Assembly (NCBI GenBank): GCA_003674045.1 | Contig: PENC01000008.1 | Coordinates: 62,001 to 126,000 of the forward strand | DNA from: Streptomyces griseocarneus | GTDB taxonomy: Bacteria > Actinomycetota > Actinomycetes > Streptomycetales > Streptomycetaceae | Length of the DNA stretch: 64,000 bases | Direction of reading: 5' to 3' | Part shown: positions 7,682-17,161 of the stretch, piece by piece | How positions within the stretch are numbered: position 1 is the first letter of the stretch | Layout: the number at the start of each line of letters is the position of its first letter | Position numbers and translations under genes: made by a program | The notes under the pieces: generated by a model | The model's input: the letters and a program-made list of their open reading frames with translations, nothing else | The model's database searches: none | Told to the model about the DNA's origin: nothing

Positions 7682-8725
7682 TCAGGCGCCCCGCACACCC
7701 CTCCGCGTGGCGGAGCACAACATCGTGATCGCCGTCCCCACCACCGCCCAGGCGGACAGGACCAGCAGCGGGCCCGTCAGCGCGTTCCCCCGGAAATAGG
7801 CGATGGAGCGTGCCGACCACGTGCCCGCGCCCGGCGGCAGCGCGGGGCCGATGGTGCGCCAGAAGGGTGGGAGCAGGGGGTACGGGTAGGCGCCGCCCGC
7901 GCTGGGGTTGCCGAGTACGACGACGATCGCGATGGCCAGCCCGATGCCCACGATGCCCGCCAGCCCCTGGAGGGCCAGGGTCGTCGCGCCCACCGCGAAG
8001 ACCACCAGTGCCCCCAGCCCCCACAGGCCCGGGATGCTGCCGGGCAGGGCCCCCAGCACCGGGCCCGCGATCACGGCGCCCAGCAGCCCAGCGGCCAGGG
8101 CGTAGAGCGCGAGCGCGGTGAGCCGGAAGCCGGCCCGGCGGGGGTTGGCGGGGCGGGCCCCAGCGCTGATCGCGAGGATCGCGGCGCACAGATAGCCGCC
8201 CACGCACCAGCCCACCACCAGGTAGAACGAGCTCAGCCCGCGTGCGTCGCCCGCCGCGGACGGCGCGATGTCGACGACCTTCAGCGAGCGCTGCTGCGCG
8301 GCCTCGACACGGGTGACGACGGCCTCGGCCGCCTGGGCGAGCGAGGCGCCCGCGCCCCCGGCGACCAGCAGGGTGTCGGTGGTGCCGCGCGGGTCGACGA
8401 CCAGCGCGGCCTCCAGCTCCCGCTCGTGGATGCGCCGCCGCGCCTGGGCCTCGTCCATCCCCGTGCTCGCGTCCAGGGGGTCGCCGGGCAGCGCGTCCAG
8501 CTGCCTGATGAGCTCCTCGCCGATCCGTGGCGGGGCGACGACGCCGAGCGTGATGTCCTTCGGCTTCGGGGCGTGGAAGGCGCCGATGTACGACGTGACG
8601 AACGCGAGCTGGAGCACCAGCGCGCCGATCACCAGCAGCGCGGCGCGGCCGGTCACCGCCTCCCGTACTTCCTCGGCGAAGGTGAGGCCGGGGGCGGGGC
8701 CGGGGCCGGGGCTGTTGCGGTCCAT
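7682..8725 (-). CDS. ABC-2/YhgE-Pip-type membrane protein, putative export permease
   Basis: A 347-aa membrane protein. After a short Pro/Gly-rich N-terminus there is one helix (about residues 27-50), an extracytoplasmic domain of roughly 110 residues, and then five helices to the C-terminus (about 165-345). One helix, one large outside domain, several helices is the plan of ABC-2-type and YhgE/Pip-like permeases. No ATPase gene is adjacent, so its energy source is unknown. The C-terminal half has the WYxxxGxYxGGYL-like stretch SSFYLVVGWCVGGYLCAAIL seen in this group. Start ATG 8725. Confidence 0.65.
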   Translation of the reverse strand: MDRNSPGPGPAPGLTFAEEVREAVTGRAALLVIGALVLQLAFVTSYIGAFHAPKPKDITLGVVAPPRIGEELIRQLDALPGDPLDASTGMDEAQARRRIHERELEAALVVDPRGTTDTLLVAGGAGASLAQAAEAVVTRVEAAQQRSLKVVDIAPSAAGDARGLSSFYLVVGWCVGGYLCAAILAISAGARPANPRRAGFRLTALALYALAAGLLGAVIAGPVLGALPGSIPGLWGLGALVVFAVGATTLALQGLAGIVGIGLAIAIVVVLGNPSAGGAYPYPLLPPFWRTIGPALPPGAGTWSARSIAYFRGNALTGPLLVLSAWAVVGTAITMLCSATRRGVRGA

Positions 8726-8796
8726 GCCCCGAGCCTGCGGGCTCCGGTGGACGGACGCAGGCGGGAGGAGCCGTTCGGGCGACGGTGACCGGGGCG

Positions 8797-8829
8797 GCCG
8801 GTACGCCGGCCGGTACGTCAGCCGGTACG
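8797..8829. repeat. Three tandem GCCGGTACG units at 12-base spacing
   Basis: GCCGGTACG occurs at 8797, 8809 and 8821. The last copy lies inside the final codons of the VOC gene. It is a short tandem repeat, possibly slippage-prone, with no clear role. Confidence 0.6.
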
Positions 8830-9234
8830 GGGCTGCGTGAAGCGGAGCATGTTGCCCGCCGGGTCGCGGAAGGCGCAGTCGCGGACGCCGTAGGGCTGGT
8901 CGACCGGCTCCTGGAGGACCTCGCCGCCGGCGGCCCGGATCCGTTCGAAGGCGGCGTCGCAGTCGTCGGTCGAGAAGATCACACCACGCAGCATGCCCTT
9001 GGCCAGCAGTTCCGCCATGGCCTGCCTGTCGGCGGGCGAGGCGTTGGGGTTGGCGACCGGCGGTTCGAGGACGATCTGCACGTCCGGCTGCGCGGGCGAC
9101 CCGACGGTCACCCAGCGCATGCCCTCGAACGAGACGTCGCCGCGGACCTCCAGGCCGAGGATGTCGCGGTAGAAGGCGAGCGCCTTGTCATGGTCGTCGA
9201 CCGCGATGAAGCACTGGGAAAGCTTGATGTTCAT
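8818..9234 (-). CDS. VOC family protein, co-transcribed with AraC regulator
   Basis: A 138-aa VOC-fold protein. It starts MNIKLSQCFIAVDDHDKALAFYRDILGLEV, the standard first module of glyoxalase-like proteins, and ends with GVRDCAFRDPAGNMLRFTQ, the second-module strand with the Asp-Pro-x-Gly-Asn turn. The start at 9234 has only a weak ribosome site; its position 10 bases after the AraC gene suggests the two are translated from one message. The pairing of an AraC-type regulator with a VOC protein is frequent in Streptomyces, suggesting the regulator controls this gene. The substrate is unknown. Confidence 0.85.
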   Translation of the reverse strand: MNIKLSQCFIAVDDHDKALAFYRDILGLEVRGDVSFEGMRWVTVGSPAQPDVQIVLEPPVANPNASPADRQAMAELLAKGMLRGVIFSTDDCDAAFERIRAAGGEVLQEPVDQPYGVRDCAFRDPAGNMLRFTQPRTG

Positions 9235-9244
9235 GCCGTCGACG

Positions 9245-9718
9245 CTACGAGGCGGCGGTGGAATCCGCTTCTCCGATCCTGACCGGTTCGGCGTTCCCGG
9301 GGCCGGGGGAGCCGCCGTTCCTGACCGGCCGCGTGAAGATCTTCGCCACGCACGCCGGGATCGCGGCACCCGCCTCGTGGTCGCGGGCCCGGTACGCGCT
9401 CGGGCTCTCACCGACCAGTTCCGTGAAGCGTGAGCTGAACGACCCCAGTGACGTACAGCCGACCGCGAAGCAGACCTCCGTCACGCTCAGGTCGCCCCGC
9501 CGCAGCAGCGCCTTGGCCCGTTCGACGCGGCGGGTCATCAGATAGCTGTAGGGGGTCTCCCCGAAGGCGGCGCGGAAGCTGCGGGAGAAGTGCCCGGCCG
9601 ACATATGGGCGCCGCGGGCCAGCGCGGGGACGTCCAGCGGCCGCGCGTAGTCGCGGTCCATCACGTCCCGCGCGCGGCGCAGCCGCACGAGGTCCTCCAG
9701 GGTCACGCGTTCCAGCAT
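9245..9718 (-). CDS. AraC family transcriptional regulator (short, mostly DNA-binding domain)
   Basis: A 157-aa regulator dominated by the AraC HTH_18 domain: YARPLDVPALARGAHMSAGHFSRSFRAAFGETPYSYL (first HTH), then RAKALLRRGDLSVTEVCFAVGCTSLGSFSSRFTELVGESPSAYR (second HTH). There is no large sensor domain; the roughly 45 residues after the HTH have no family I recognise. The ATG at 9718 lacks a clear ribosome site. It is divergent from the UvrA-like gene with 73 bases between them, and leads the VOC gene at 8818-9234, which is its likely target. Confidence 0.85.
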   Translation of the reverse strand: MLERVTLEDLVRLRRARDVMDRDYARPLDVPALARGAHMSAGHFSRSFRAAFGETPYSYLMTRRVERAKALLRRGDLSVTEVCFAVGCTSLGSFSSRFTELVGESPSAYRARDHEAGAAIPACVAKIFTRPVRNGGSPGPGNAEPVRIGEADSTAAS

Positions 9719-9791
9719 CGCACGGTGTCGGAGGTCGCCCGTACGCTCGAAGCCGTTCAGGCCGAGTCGGATCGAGGCGGACGGAGAGAGC

Positions 9792-12182
<2,391 letters not shown>

Positions 12183-12218
12183 CCGGGGCCTCCGACCGAC
12201 GCGGTGGACAAGCGGACA

Positions 12219-12242
12219 AGGGGTCAAGGGGTCAAGGGGCCA
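12219..12242. repeat. Three tandem AAGGGGTC-type 8-mers
   Basis: AAGGGGTC is repeated at 12219 and 12227, with AAGGGGCC at 12235, directly after the UvrA-like gene. It is probably a slippage product with no evident function. Confidence 0.6.
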
Positions 12243-12284
12243 AGCCTCTGCGCCCCGCTGACCGTGCTCCTCGGCCCCGGCTCC

Positions 12285-12310
12285 GGGACCGGCTCTCATG
12301 ACGGTCCCGA
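12285..12310 (+). terminator. Hairpin terminator after UvrA-like gene
   Basis: CGGGACCG (12285-12292) and CGGTCCCG (12303-12310) form an 8-base stem with a 10-base loop, about 100 bases after the UvrA-like stop and 50 bases before the TetR start. Confidence 0.5.
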
Positions 12311-12359
12311 CCAGGTCGGCGCCCAGCCAGACGCTACTTTTTCGCGTTAGGCTGTCCCC

Positions 12360-12938
12360 ATGAGTGCCCGAGCGACCACACGACCCGGCGGGCGCAGCGC
12401 CCGCGTCCAGCAGTCCGTGCATCAGGCTGTCCGTGATCTGGAGGCGGAGGCGGGGCGGGACGCGCTGACCGTGCCCCTGATCGCGGCCCGTGCGGGGGTC
12501 ACGCCGTCCACCGTCTACCGGCGCTGGGGGGACCTGCGGGAACTGCTGTCCGACGTGGCCGTCGAGCGGCTGCGCCCCGATGCCCCGCCGGACGACCGCG
12601 GCAGCCTGCGGGCGGACCTGGAGGCGTGGACCGTGCAGTTCGCCGAGGAGATGTCCTCGACGGCCGGGCGCATGTACATCCGCGACGCCCTGCTCGGCGA
12701 CCCCGAGCAGGGCAACGCGGCCCGCTGCTCCGACTACGCCGCCGAGCAGCTGAAGGCCATCGGCGTGCGCGCGGCCGGGCGAGGGGAGGCCGTACCGGAC
12801 GTGGAGACGCTGCTGGACGTCGTCGTCGCCCCGCTGATGTACCGGATCCTGTTCCGCCCCTCGGACCTGTCCGAGGCGTACGCCGGCCGCCTGGTGGCGG
12901 CGGCGCTCGGTCGCACCGCGCCCTCTCCGGGCATGTAA
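12360..12938 (+). CDS. TetR family regulator of the MFS/hydrolase/amidase block
   Basis: A 192-aa TetR-type repressor. The N-terminal HTH reads AGRDALTVPLIAARAGVTPSTVYRRWGDLRELLSDVA, with the TVYRRWGD recognition-helix end typical of TetR proteins. The C-terminal part (TetR_C_16-like) with LLDVVVAPLMYRILFRPSDLSEAYAGRLV is the effector-binding and dimer region. It has no Shine-Dalgarno and a TTAGGCT box lies seven bases upstream, so the message may be leaderless. It is followed in the same direction by a gene whose promoter contains a clean palindrome, so it most likely represses the downstream block (13022-17028). The inducer is unknown. Confidence 0.87.
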   Translation: MSARATTRPGGRSARVQQSVHQAVRDLEAEAGRDALTVPLIAARAGVTPSTVYRRWGDLRELLSDVAVERLRPDAPPDDRGSLRADLEAWTVQFAEEMSSTAGRMYIRDALLGDPEQGNAARCSDYAAEQLKAIGVRAAGRGEAVPDVETLLDVVVAPLMYRILFRPSDLSEAYAGRLVAAALGRTAPSPGM

Positions 12939-12949
12939 AAGCTAAATAT

Positions 12950-13007
12950 TTGCGTTCTGGCGGGGCGCGAGCCTAGAGTGCTTAATGCAAAGCATTCGCC
13001 TTAAGGC
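12950..13007 (+). promoter_or_regulatory. Promoter and TetR-type operators ahead of the MFS gene
   Basis: TTGCGT (12950-12955) and TAGAGT (12974-12979) are 18 bases apart. Just downstream lie two perfect palindromes: AATGCAAAGCATT (12984-12996) and GCCTTAAGGC (12998-13007), covering the expected transcript start and the region before the ribosome site (GGAGG). This is the arrangement expected of a repressor-controlled promoter, with the adjacent TetR gene as the obvious candidate. Confidence 0.65.
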
Positions 13008-13021
13008 TCGGAGGTGCTTCC

Positions 13022-14251
13022 ATGTCCGGCGTCACAGCCCTGCAGTCCAGCCGCCTGCCCGTACTGGGCCGCCGCGGTGCCTTCCGGCTCCACGCCTCGG
13101 TCCTGGCCGGTCTGCTGGCCGCCTCCAGCGCGCCGACGCCCGTGTACGCGCTCTACCAGGCCGCCTGGCACTTCTCGGCCATGACGCTCACCGTCGTGTT
13201 CAGCGCCTATGCGCTCGCCCTGCTGGTGGCCCTGCTGACCGCGGGCACGCTCTCGGACCACCTGGGCCGGCGCCCGGTCCTCGCCGGGGCGCTGCTGGCG
13301 GAGGCCGTCTCGATGGCCGTCTTCGCCACCGCCCAGGGGGTGCCGGAGCTGATCGCCGCCCGCGTCCTGCAGGGCCTGGCCACCGGTGCGGCCACCGGCG
13401 CCGCCGGAGCCGCCCTGCTCGACTTCGAGGACCCCGGTCGCCCGGGCCGGGCGGCGGTCGCCAACGGCATCATGCCCGTGGCCGGTATGGCGGTCGGTGT
13501 GCTGGCCGCCACCGCCCTCGTGCAGTGCGCGCCCGCGCCCACCCGCACCGTCTACCTGCTGCTGCTCGTGCTCTTCATCGCACAGGCGGCCGCGGTGCGC
13601 TTCACCCCCGAGACCGTCGGCACCGAGACCGCCCGCGCCGAGTCCGGCGTCCGGCGCTCGCTGCGCCCCACGATCGCCGTCGCGCCCGCTTCCCGGCAGG
13701 GCCTGGCGCTCGCCGCGCCCGGCATCGTCGCGGCCTGGGCCCTGGGCGGCTTCTCCTCCTCGCTCGGGCCTTCGCTCGCCCGGCTCATCGCCCCGCACGC
13801 CGCCCGTGCGACCGGCGGACTGGTCTTCTTCACCCTGACGGCCGCGGCCGGTCTCGCCGGACACGCGGCCCGGGCGCTGCCCGCCCGCGCCACGAGCCTG
13901 GCCGGTACCGCGCTCCTGATCCCCGGGGCCCTGCTGACCCTGAGCAGCCCGTACCTGCACAGTCTGCTCGCGCTGTTCGCCGGCACCGCCCTCGCGGGCG
14001 CGGGCTTCGGGGCCGTCACCCAGGGCGCCCTGCGCCTGCTGCTGCCCCCGGCGGGCCCGGGCGAGCGCGCCGGCACGCTCGCGGCCTACTACGTCCTCAG
14101 CTACCTGGCCATGAGCGTCCCGGCTGTCCTCGCCGGCCTGTTGACCAACCTGTACGGCCTGCGGACCGCTGTCGCCCTCTACGGTGCGACGGCCGTCCTG
14201 CTGGCCCTGACCGGCCTGATCCGCGCCGTGCACCGGCCGCGCAGGGTCTGA
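13022..14251 (+). CDS. Major facilitator superfamily transporter
   Basis: A 409-aa transporter with about 12 hydrophobic helices. The family signature between helices 2 and 3 reads GTLSDHLGRRPVLAGALLAEA, and RVLQGLATGAATGAAGAALLDF follows helix 4. Start ATG 13022 has CGGAGG nine bases upstream. It is the first gene of a putative operon with an MBL-fold hydrolase, an AtzG-like subunit and an amidase, downstream of a TetR gene. It may therefore import a compound that the enzymes degrade, or export a product or toxin; sequence alone does not decide this. Confidence 0.88.
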   Translation: MSGVTALQSSRLPVLGRRGAFRLHASVLAGLLAASSAPTPVYALYQAAWHFSAMTLTVVFSAYALALLVALLTAGTLSDHLGRRPVLAGALLAEAVSMAVFATAQGVPELIAARVLQGLATGAATGAAGAALLDFEDPGRPGRAAVANGIMPVAGMAVGVLAATALVQCAPAPTRTVYLLLLVLFIAQAAAVRFTPETVGTETARAESGVRRSLRPTIAVAPASRQGLALAAPGIVAAWALGGFSSSLGPSLARLIAPHAARATGGLVFFTLTAAAGLAGHAARALPARATSLAGTALLIPGALLTLSSPYLHSLLALFAGTALAGAGFGAVTQGALRLLLPPAGPGERAGTLAAYYVLSYLAMSVPAVLAGLLTNLYGLRTAVALYGATAVLLALTGLIRAVHRPRRV

Positions 14252-14300
14252 ACAGGGCCTGACCGGGGCCTGATCAGGGCTGCCTTCCGCAGCACACCAC

Positions 14301-14352
14301 TCGCATCACCCCATCCGCGTCACCCACATCACCCGCATCACCCGCGCCATCC
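14301..14352. repeat. Imperfect CATCACCCGC tandem repeats
   Basis: The 134-base gap between the MFS and hydrolase genes contains four to five imperfect copies of a 10-base CATCACCCGC unit. Codons for such a stretch are not read. It may be slippage-prone, but it precedes a good ribosome site (GAGAGGGA), so the hydrolase should still be translated. Confidence 0.55.
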
Positions 14353-14385
14353 GCGCTGCCCGGCACCACCGAGAGGGACCCACCG

Positions 14386-15318
14386 ATGAGCACCGCCACC
14401 CCCCGTCAGGCCACCCCTTCCTCCGGCACGGGATGGAGCCTCGGCGACATCGTCGTACGCCGCGTCGACGAGATCGAACTGCCGCGGCGGACCGGACCGT
14501 GGCTGCTGCCGGACGCCACCAAGGAGGTGCTGGACGAGGCGTCGTGGCTGCGCCCCGACTTCGCCGACGCCGACGTCCCGCGCCTGGCGAGCCACAGCTT
14601 CGCGGTGGAGGCCGGCGGGCTGCGGATCGTCGTGGACACCGGCATCGGCAACGGCAAGACCCGTGCCAACCCGGCCTGGAACGGTCTCGACACCGACTTC
14701 CCGGCGCGGCTGGCGGCGGCCGGCTTCGCGCCCGAGTCCGTGGACCTGGTGATCACCACGCACCTGCACACCGACCACGTCGGCTGGAACACCCGCCTCG
14801 TCGGCGAGGAGTGGGTGCCCACCTTCCCCGACGCCCGCTACCTCACCAGCCGCACGGAATGGGACCACTGGGCCGCCACCGACCTGGACGAGGCCCGCCG
14901 CCAGATGTTCCGCGACTCCGTCACCCCCGTCCGCGACGCCGGACGGTACGACCTCGTGGACGTGCCCGAGCAGGGGCACGAGGTGGCGCCGGGCGTCTTC
15001 CTGGTCCCCGCCCCGGGCCACACCCCGGGGCAGGTCGCCGTGGAGCTGCGCGGCAGCGACCGCCGGGCGCTGATCACCGGCGACAGCATCCACCACCCCG
15101 TGCAGCTGTCCCACCCCCATGTGAACAGCTGCGTCGACATCGACGCCGCCCAGGCGGTGCGCACCCGCCGCCGACTGCTCGACGCCCTGGCGGACACCGA
15201 CGCGCTGCTCCTGGGCACCCACTTCCCGCAGCCCACGGCCGGCACCGTCCGCCGGGAGAACGGCCGTTACCGGCTGCTCGCCGAGCCGGGCGTCGAGATC
15301 CCGGCCACCGCGGCCTGA
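14386..15318 (+). CDS. Metallo-beta-lactamase-fold hydrolase (lactonase-like)
   Basis: A 310-aa MBL-fold metalloenzyme. Zinc ligands are clear: HLHTDHVGW (HxHxDH motif, about residues 124-132), the further His in VPAPGHTPGQVAV, the bridging Asp in ALITGDSI, and the last His in LLGTHFP. The inserted SASRTEWDHW-like segment (TSRTEWDHW) and overall length place it with the quorum-quenching lactonase/organophosphorus-hydrolase-like group. In that group the typical reaction is opening of a lactone or related ring. The start at 14386 has GAGAGGGA upstream. With the following AtzG-like and amidase genes it could open a cyclic substrate before amide cleavage. Confidence 0.85.
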   Translation: MSTATPRQATPSSGTGWSLGDIVVRRVDEIELPRRTGPWLLPDATKEVLDEASWLRPDFADADVPRLASHSFAVEAGGLRIVVDTGIGNGKTRANPAWNGLDTDFPARLAAAGFAPESVDLVITTHLHTDHVGWNTRLVGEEWVPTFPDARYLTSRTEWDHWAATDLDEARRQMFRDSVTPVRDAGRYDLVDVPEQGHEVAPGVFLVPAPGHTPGQVAVELRGSDRRALITGDSIHHPVQLSHPHVNSCVDIDAAQAVRTRRRLLDALADTDALLLGTHFPQPTAGTVRRENGRYRLLAEPGVEIPATAA

Positions 15319-15336
15319 TCACGCGGCCTGCGGCCA

Positions 15337-15362
15337 CATAAAGCGAATCCTTGGCCTTTATG
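15337..15362. promoter_or_regulatory. CATAAAG/CTTTATG inverted repeat before the AtzG-like gene
   Basis: CATAAAG (15337-15343) and CTTTATG (15356-15362) are perfect arms around 12 bases. It lies in the 77-base gap after the hydrolase and could be an operator for an internal promoter or an RNA hairpin. It does not match the palindromes at 12984-13007. Confidence 0.4.
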
Positions 15363-15395
15363 GATGGCCTCGGCCGACCGAGAGGGAGAACACCC

Positions 15396-15623
15396 ATGTC
15401 CGCCGCCGCACTCACACCTCCGGAGGCCGCCCGCTGGGCGGCCCGCGCCGGACTCGTGCTGCCCGCCGAACGCCACGCCGCGGTCGCCGCGGTCGCCAAT
15501 CACATCCACGGCGTCGTCACGGTCCTGCGCGAGCTGGACTTCGCGGACGTCCCGCCCGCCGCCGCCTACCGTGCCGGGGAGGCCGGGGAGGCCGGGGAGG
15601 AGAAGCGCGATGCAGCCGTATGA
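15396..15623 (+). CDS. AtzG-like (DUF4089/GatC-like) small subunit
   Basis: A 75-aa helical protein: SAAALTPPEAARWAARAGLVLPAERHAAVAAVANHIHGVVTVLRELDFADVPPA. The pattern (two short helices, a 'VxxxLxELDFxDVPPA' end) matches AtzG/DUF4089 proteins, which resemble GatC and clasp an amidase partner. The ATG at 15396 has AGAGGGAGAA upstream; the alternative at 15351 has none. Its last 14 bases overlap the amidase start, so the two products should be made in equal amounts. In the cyanuric acid pathway AtzG is an essential partner of amidase AtzE; whether this pair acts on a similar molecule is unknown. Confidence 0.75.
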   Translation: MSAAALTPPEAARWAARAGLVLPAERHAAVAAVANHIHGVVTVLRELDFADVPPAAAYRAGEAGEAGEEKRDAAV

Positions 15624-17028
15624 GCTGTCCCTCACCGCCGCCGCGGACGCGATACGCGCCCGGCGACTGTCCCCCGTCGAACTGGTCGACTCCGTCCTCG
15701 ATCGCATCGAGAAGGTGGAGCCGGGCCTCGGTGCCTACGTCACGGTCGCCGCGGAGCAGGCGCGCCGGGCGGCGGGCGAAGCCGAACACGAAGTGGCGCA
15801 AGGCCGTTACCGGGGACCGCTGCACGGCATACCGATGGGTCTCAAGGACCTGATCGACGTCAGCGGGATGGCCACCACGGCCAGCTCCCGGGTCCGTGCC
15901 GGCCATCGCGCGGCAGCGGACAGCACGGTCGCCGCGCGGCTGGGCGAAGCCGGCGCGATCCTGCTCGGCAAGACCCACACCCACGAATTCGCGTTCGGCC
16001 TGACCACCCCGCAGACCCGCAACGCCTGGGACCGCGGCCGGGTCGCCGGTGGCTCCAGCGGCGGCTCCGCGGTCGCCGTCGCGTCGGGCACCGCGACCTT
16101 CGCCCTGGGCACCGACACCGGCGGGTCGATCCGGGTGCCCGCCGCGCTCAACGGGGTCGTCGGCCTCAAGCCGACCTACGGTCTCGTCCCCCGCCACGGC
16201 GTCACCTCCCTGTCCTGGTCGCTGGACCACGTCGGTCCGGTCACCCGCACCGTCGAGGACGCGGCCCTGGTCCTGACCGCGCTGGCCGGACACGACCCGC
16301 GCGACCCCGCCTCGCTGTCCGTGCCCGCCGCGGACTACCGGCCCGGTGCCGGCACGGACCTGACGGGGCTGCGCATCGGCCTGCCGCGCACCTACTACTT
16401 CGATCACGTCCATCCGCAGGTGGAGACCGCCGTCCGGCACGCCATCGGGCAGCTGGAAGCCCTGGGCGCACAGCTCGTCGAGGTCGACATCCCGATGACC
16501 CGCTACATCCAGGCCACCCAGTGGGGCCTGATGGTGCCGGAGGCCGGCGCCTACCACGAAGGCAGCTTGCGCACGGTCCCCGAGCTGTACCAGGAGGACG
16601 TCCGCATCCTCCTGGAGGCAAGCGAGTTGATGAGCGCCGGTGACTACGTACGCGCTCAACGCTCCCGCACGCTCATGCGCGCCGAGTGGGCCCGGACGCT
16701 GGAGGCGGTCGACGTGATCGCCGCCCCGAGCGTCCCGATGCCCGCGGTCGGGGCCGACGAGGAGACGGTCACCTGGCCCGACGGCACGGTCGAGAGTGTC
16801 TCCGACGCCTATGTGCGCCTCTCCGCCCCCGCCAACATCACCGGAATACCCGCTCTGACCGTTCCGGTCGGCCACGATTCGGCGGGCATGCCGATCGGCA
16901 TGCAACTGCTCGGACGGCCCCTCGGCGAGCCCACGCTCCTGCGGGTCGGCCACGCCTACGAGCAGACGCGGCCCGCCCGGGCGCTCGGTGGCCAAAAACA
17001 GTCTGTCCAATTCAACGAACTTGCTTGA
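15610..17028 (+). CDS. Amidase signature family hydrolase (AtzE/GatA-like)
   Basis: A 472-aa amidase. The Ser-cisSer-Lys triad is in place: Lys in GLKDLIDVSGM (about residue 77), the Gly/Ser-rich GRVAGGSSGGSAVAVASG, and TDTGGSIRVPAALNGVVGLKPTYG with the nucleophile Ser. It starts at ATG 15610 with GGAGGAG upstream, inside the end of the AtzG-like gene. Such enzymes cleave C-N bonds of amides, ureides or transfer ammonia. Coupling with an AtzG-like subunit and a ring-opening-type hydrolase suggests a small nitrogenous molecule as substrate. The C-terminal dozen residues (GQKQSVQFNELA) use unusually AT-rich codons. Confidence 0.9.
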   Translation: MQPYELSLTAAADAIRARRLSPVELVDSVLDRIEKVEPGLGAYVTVAAEQARRAAGEAEHEVAQGRYRGPLHGIPMGLKDLIDVSGMATTASSRVRAGHRAAADSTVAARLGEAGAILLGKTHTHEFAFGLTTPQTRNAWDRGRVAGGSSGGSAVAVASGTATFALGTDTGGSIRVPAALNGVVGLKPTYGLVPRHGVTSLSWSLDHVGPVTRTVEDAALVLTALAGHDPRDPASLSVPAADYRPGAGTDLTGLRIGLPRTYYFDHVHPQVETAVRHAIGQLEALGAQLVEVDIPMTRYIQATQWGLMVPEAGAYHEGSLRTVPELYQEDVRILLEASELMSAGDYVRAQRSRTLMRAEWARTLEAVDVIAAPSVPMPAVGADEETVTWPDGTVESVSDAYVRLSAPANITGIPALTVPVGHDSAGMPIGMQLLGRPLGEPTLLRVGHAYEQTRPARALGGQKQSVQFNELA

Positions 17029-17038
17029 CGTAAGCAAG
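17020..17038. terminator. CTTGCTT/AAGCAAG hairpin over the amidase stop codon
   Basis: CTTGCTT (17020-17026) and AAGCAAG (17032-17038) flank GACGT and include the stop codon. This could be a weak terminator of the block or a protein-binding palindrome. The AT-rich 133-base gap to the lipase follows. Confidence 0.4.
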
Positions 17039-17110
17039 AAAGCCCCGCAACCTACTCGCAAGTAAGTTCACGTTTCCTTAACGCGCCGGAAACTCGCGTT
17101 CATCGGTGCT

Positions 17111-17129
17111 GTATCGACGCGTATCGACG
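17111..17129 (+). promoter_or_regulatory. Tandem GTATCGACG boxes in the lipase upstream region
   Basis: GTATCGACG occurs at 17111-17119 and 17121-17129, one helical turn apart, about 35 bases before the lipase start. Direct repeats at that spacing are typical of regulator binding sites; the protein is unknown. Confidence 0.4.
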
Positions 17130-17161
17130 TGAACACCCCCCCACCAGCGAGGAGTTCGACG

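Noticed and set aside
14301..14352. CATCACCCGC repeats as a CRISPR-like array
   Set aside because: Units are 10 bases, imperfect, without unique spacers and only 50 bases long.
15351..15395. Earlier start of the AtzG-like protein
   Set aside because: The upstream part lacks a ribosome site and overlaps an inverted repeat; ATG 15396 has a strong site.
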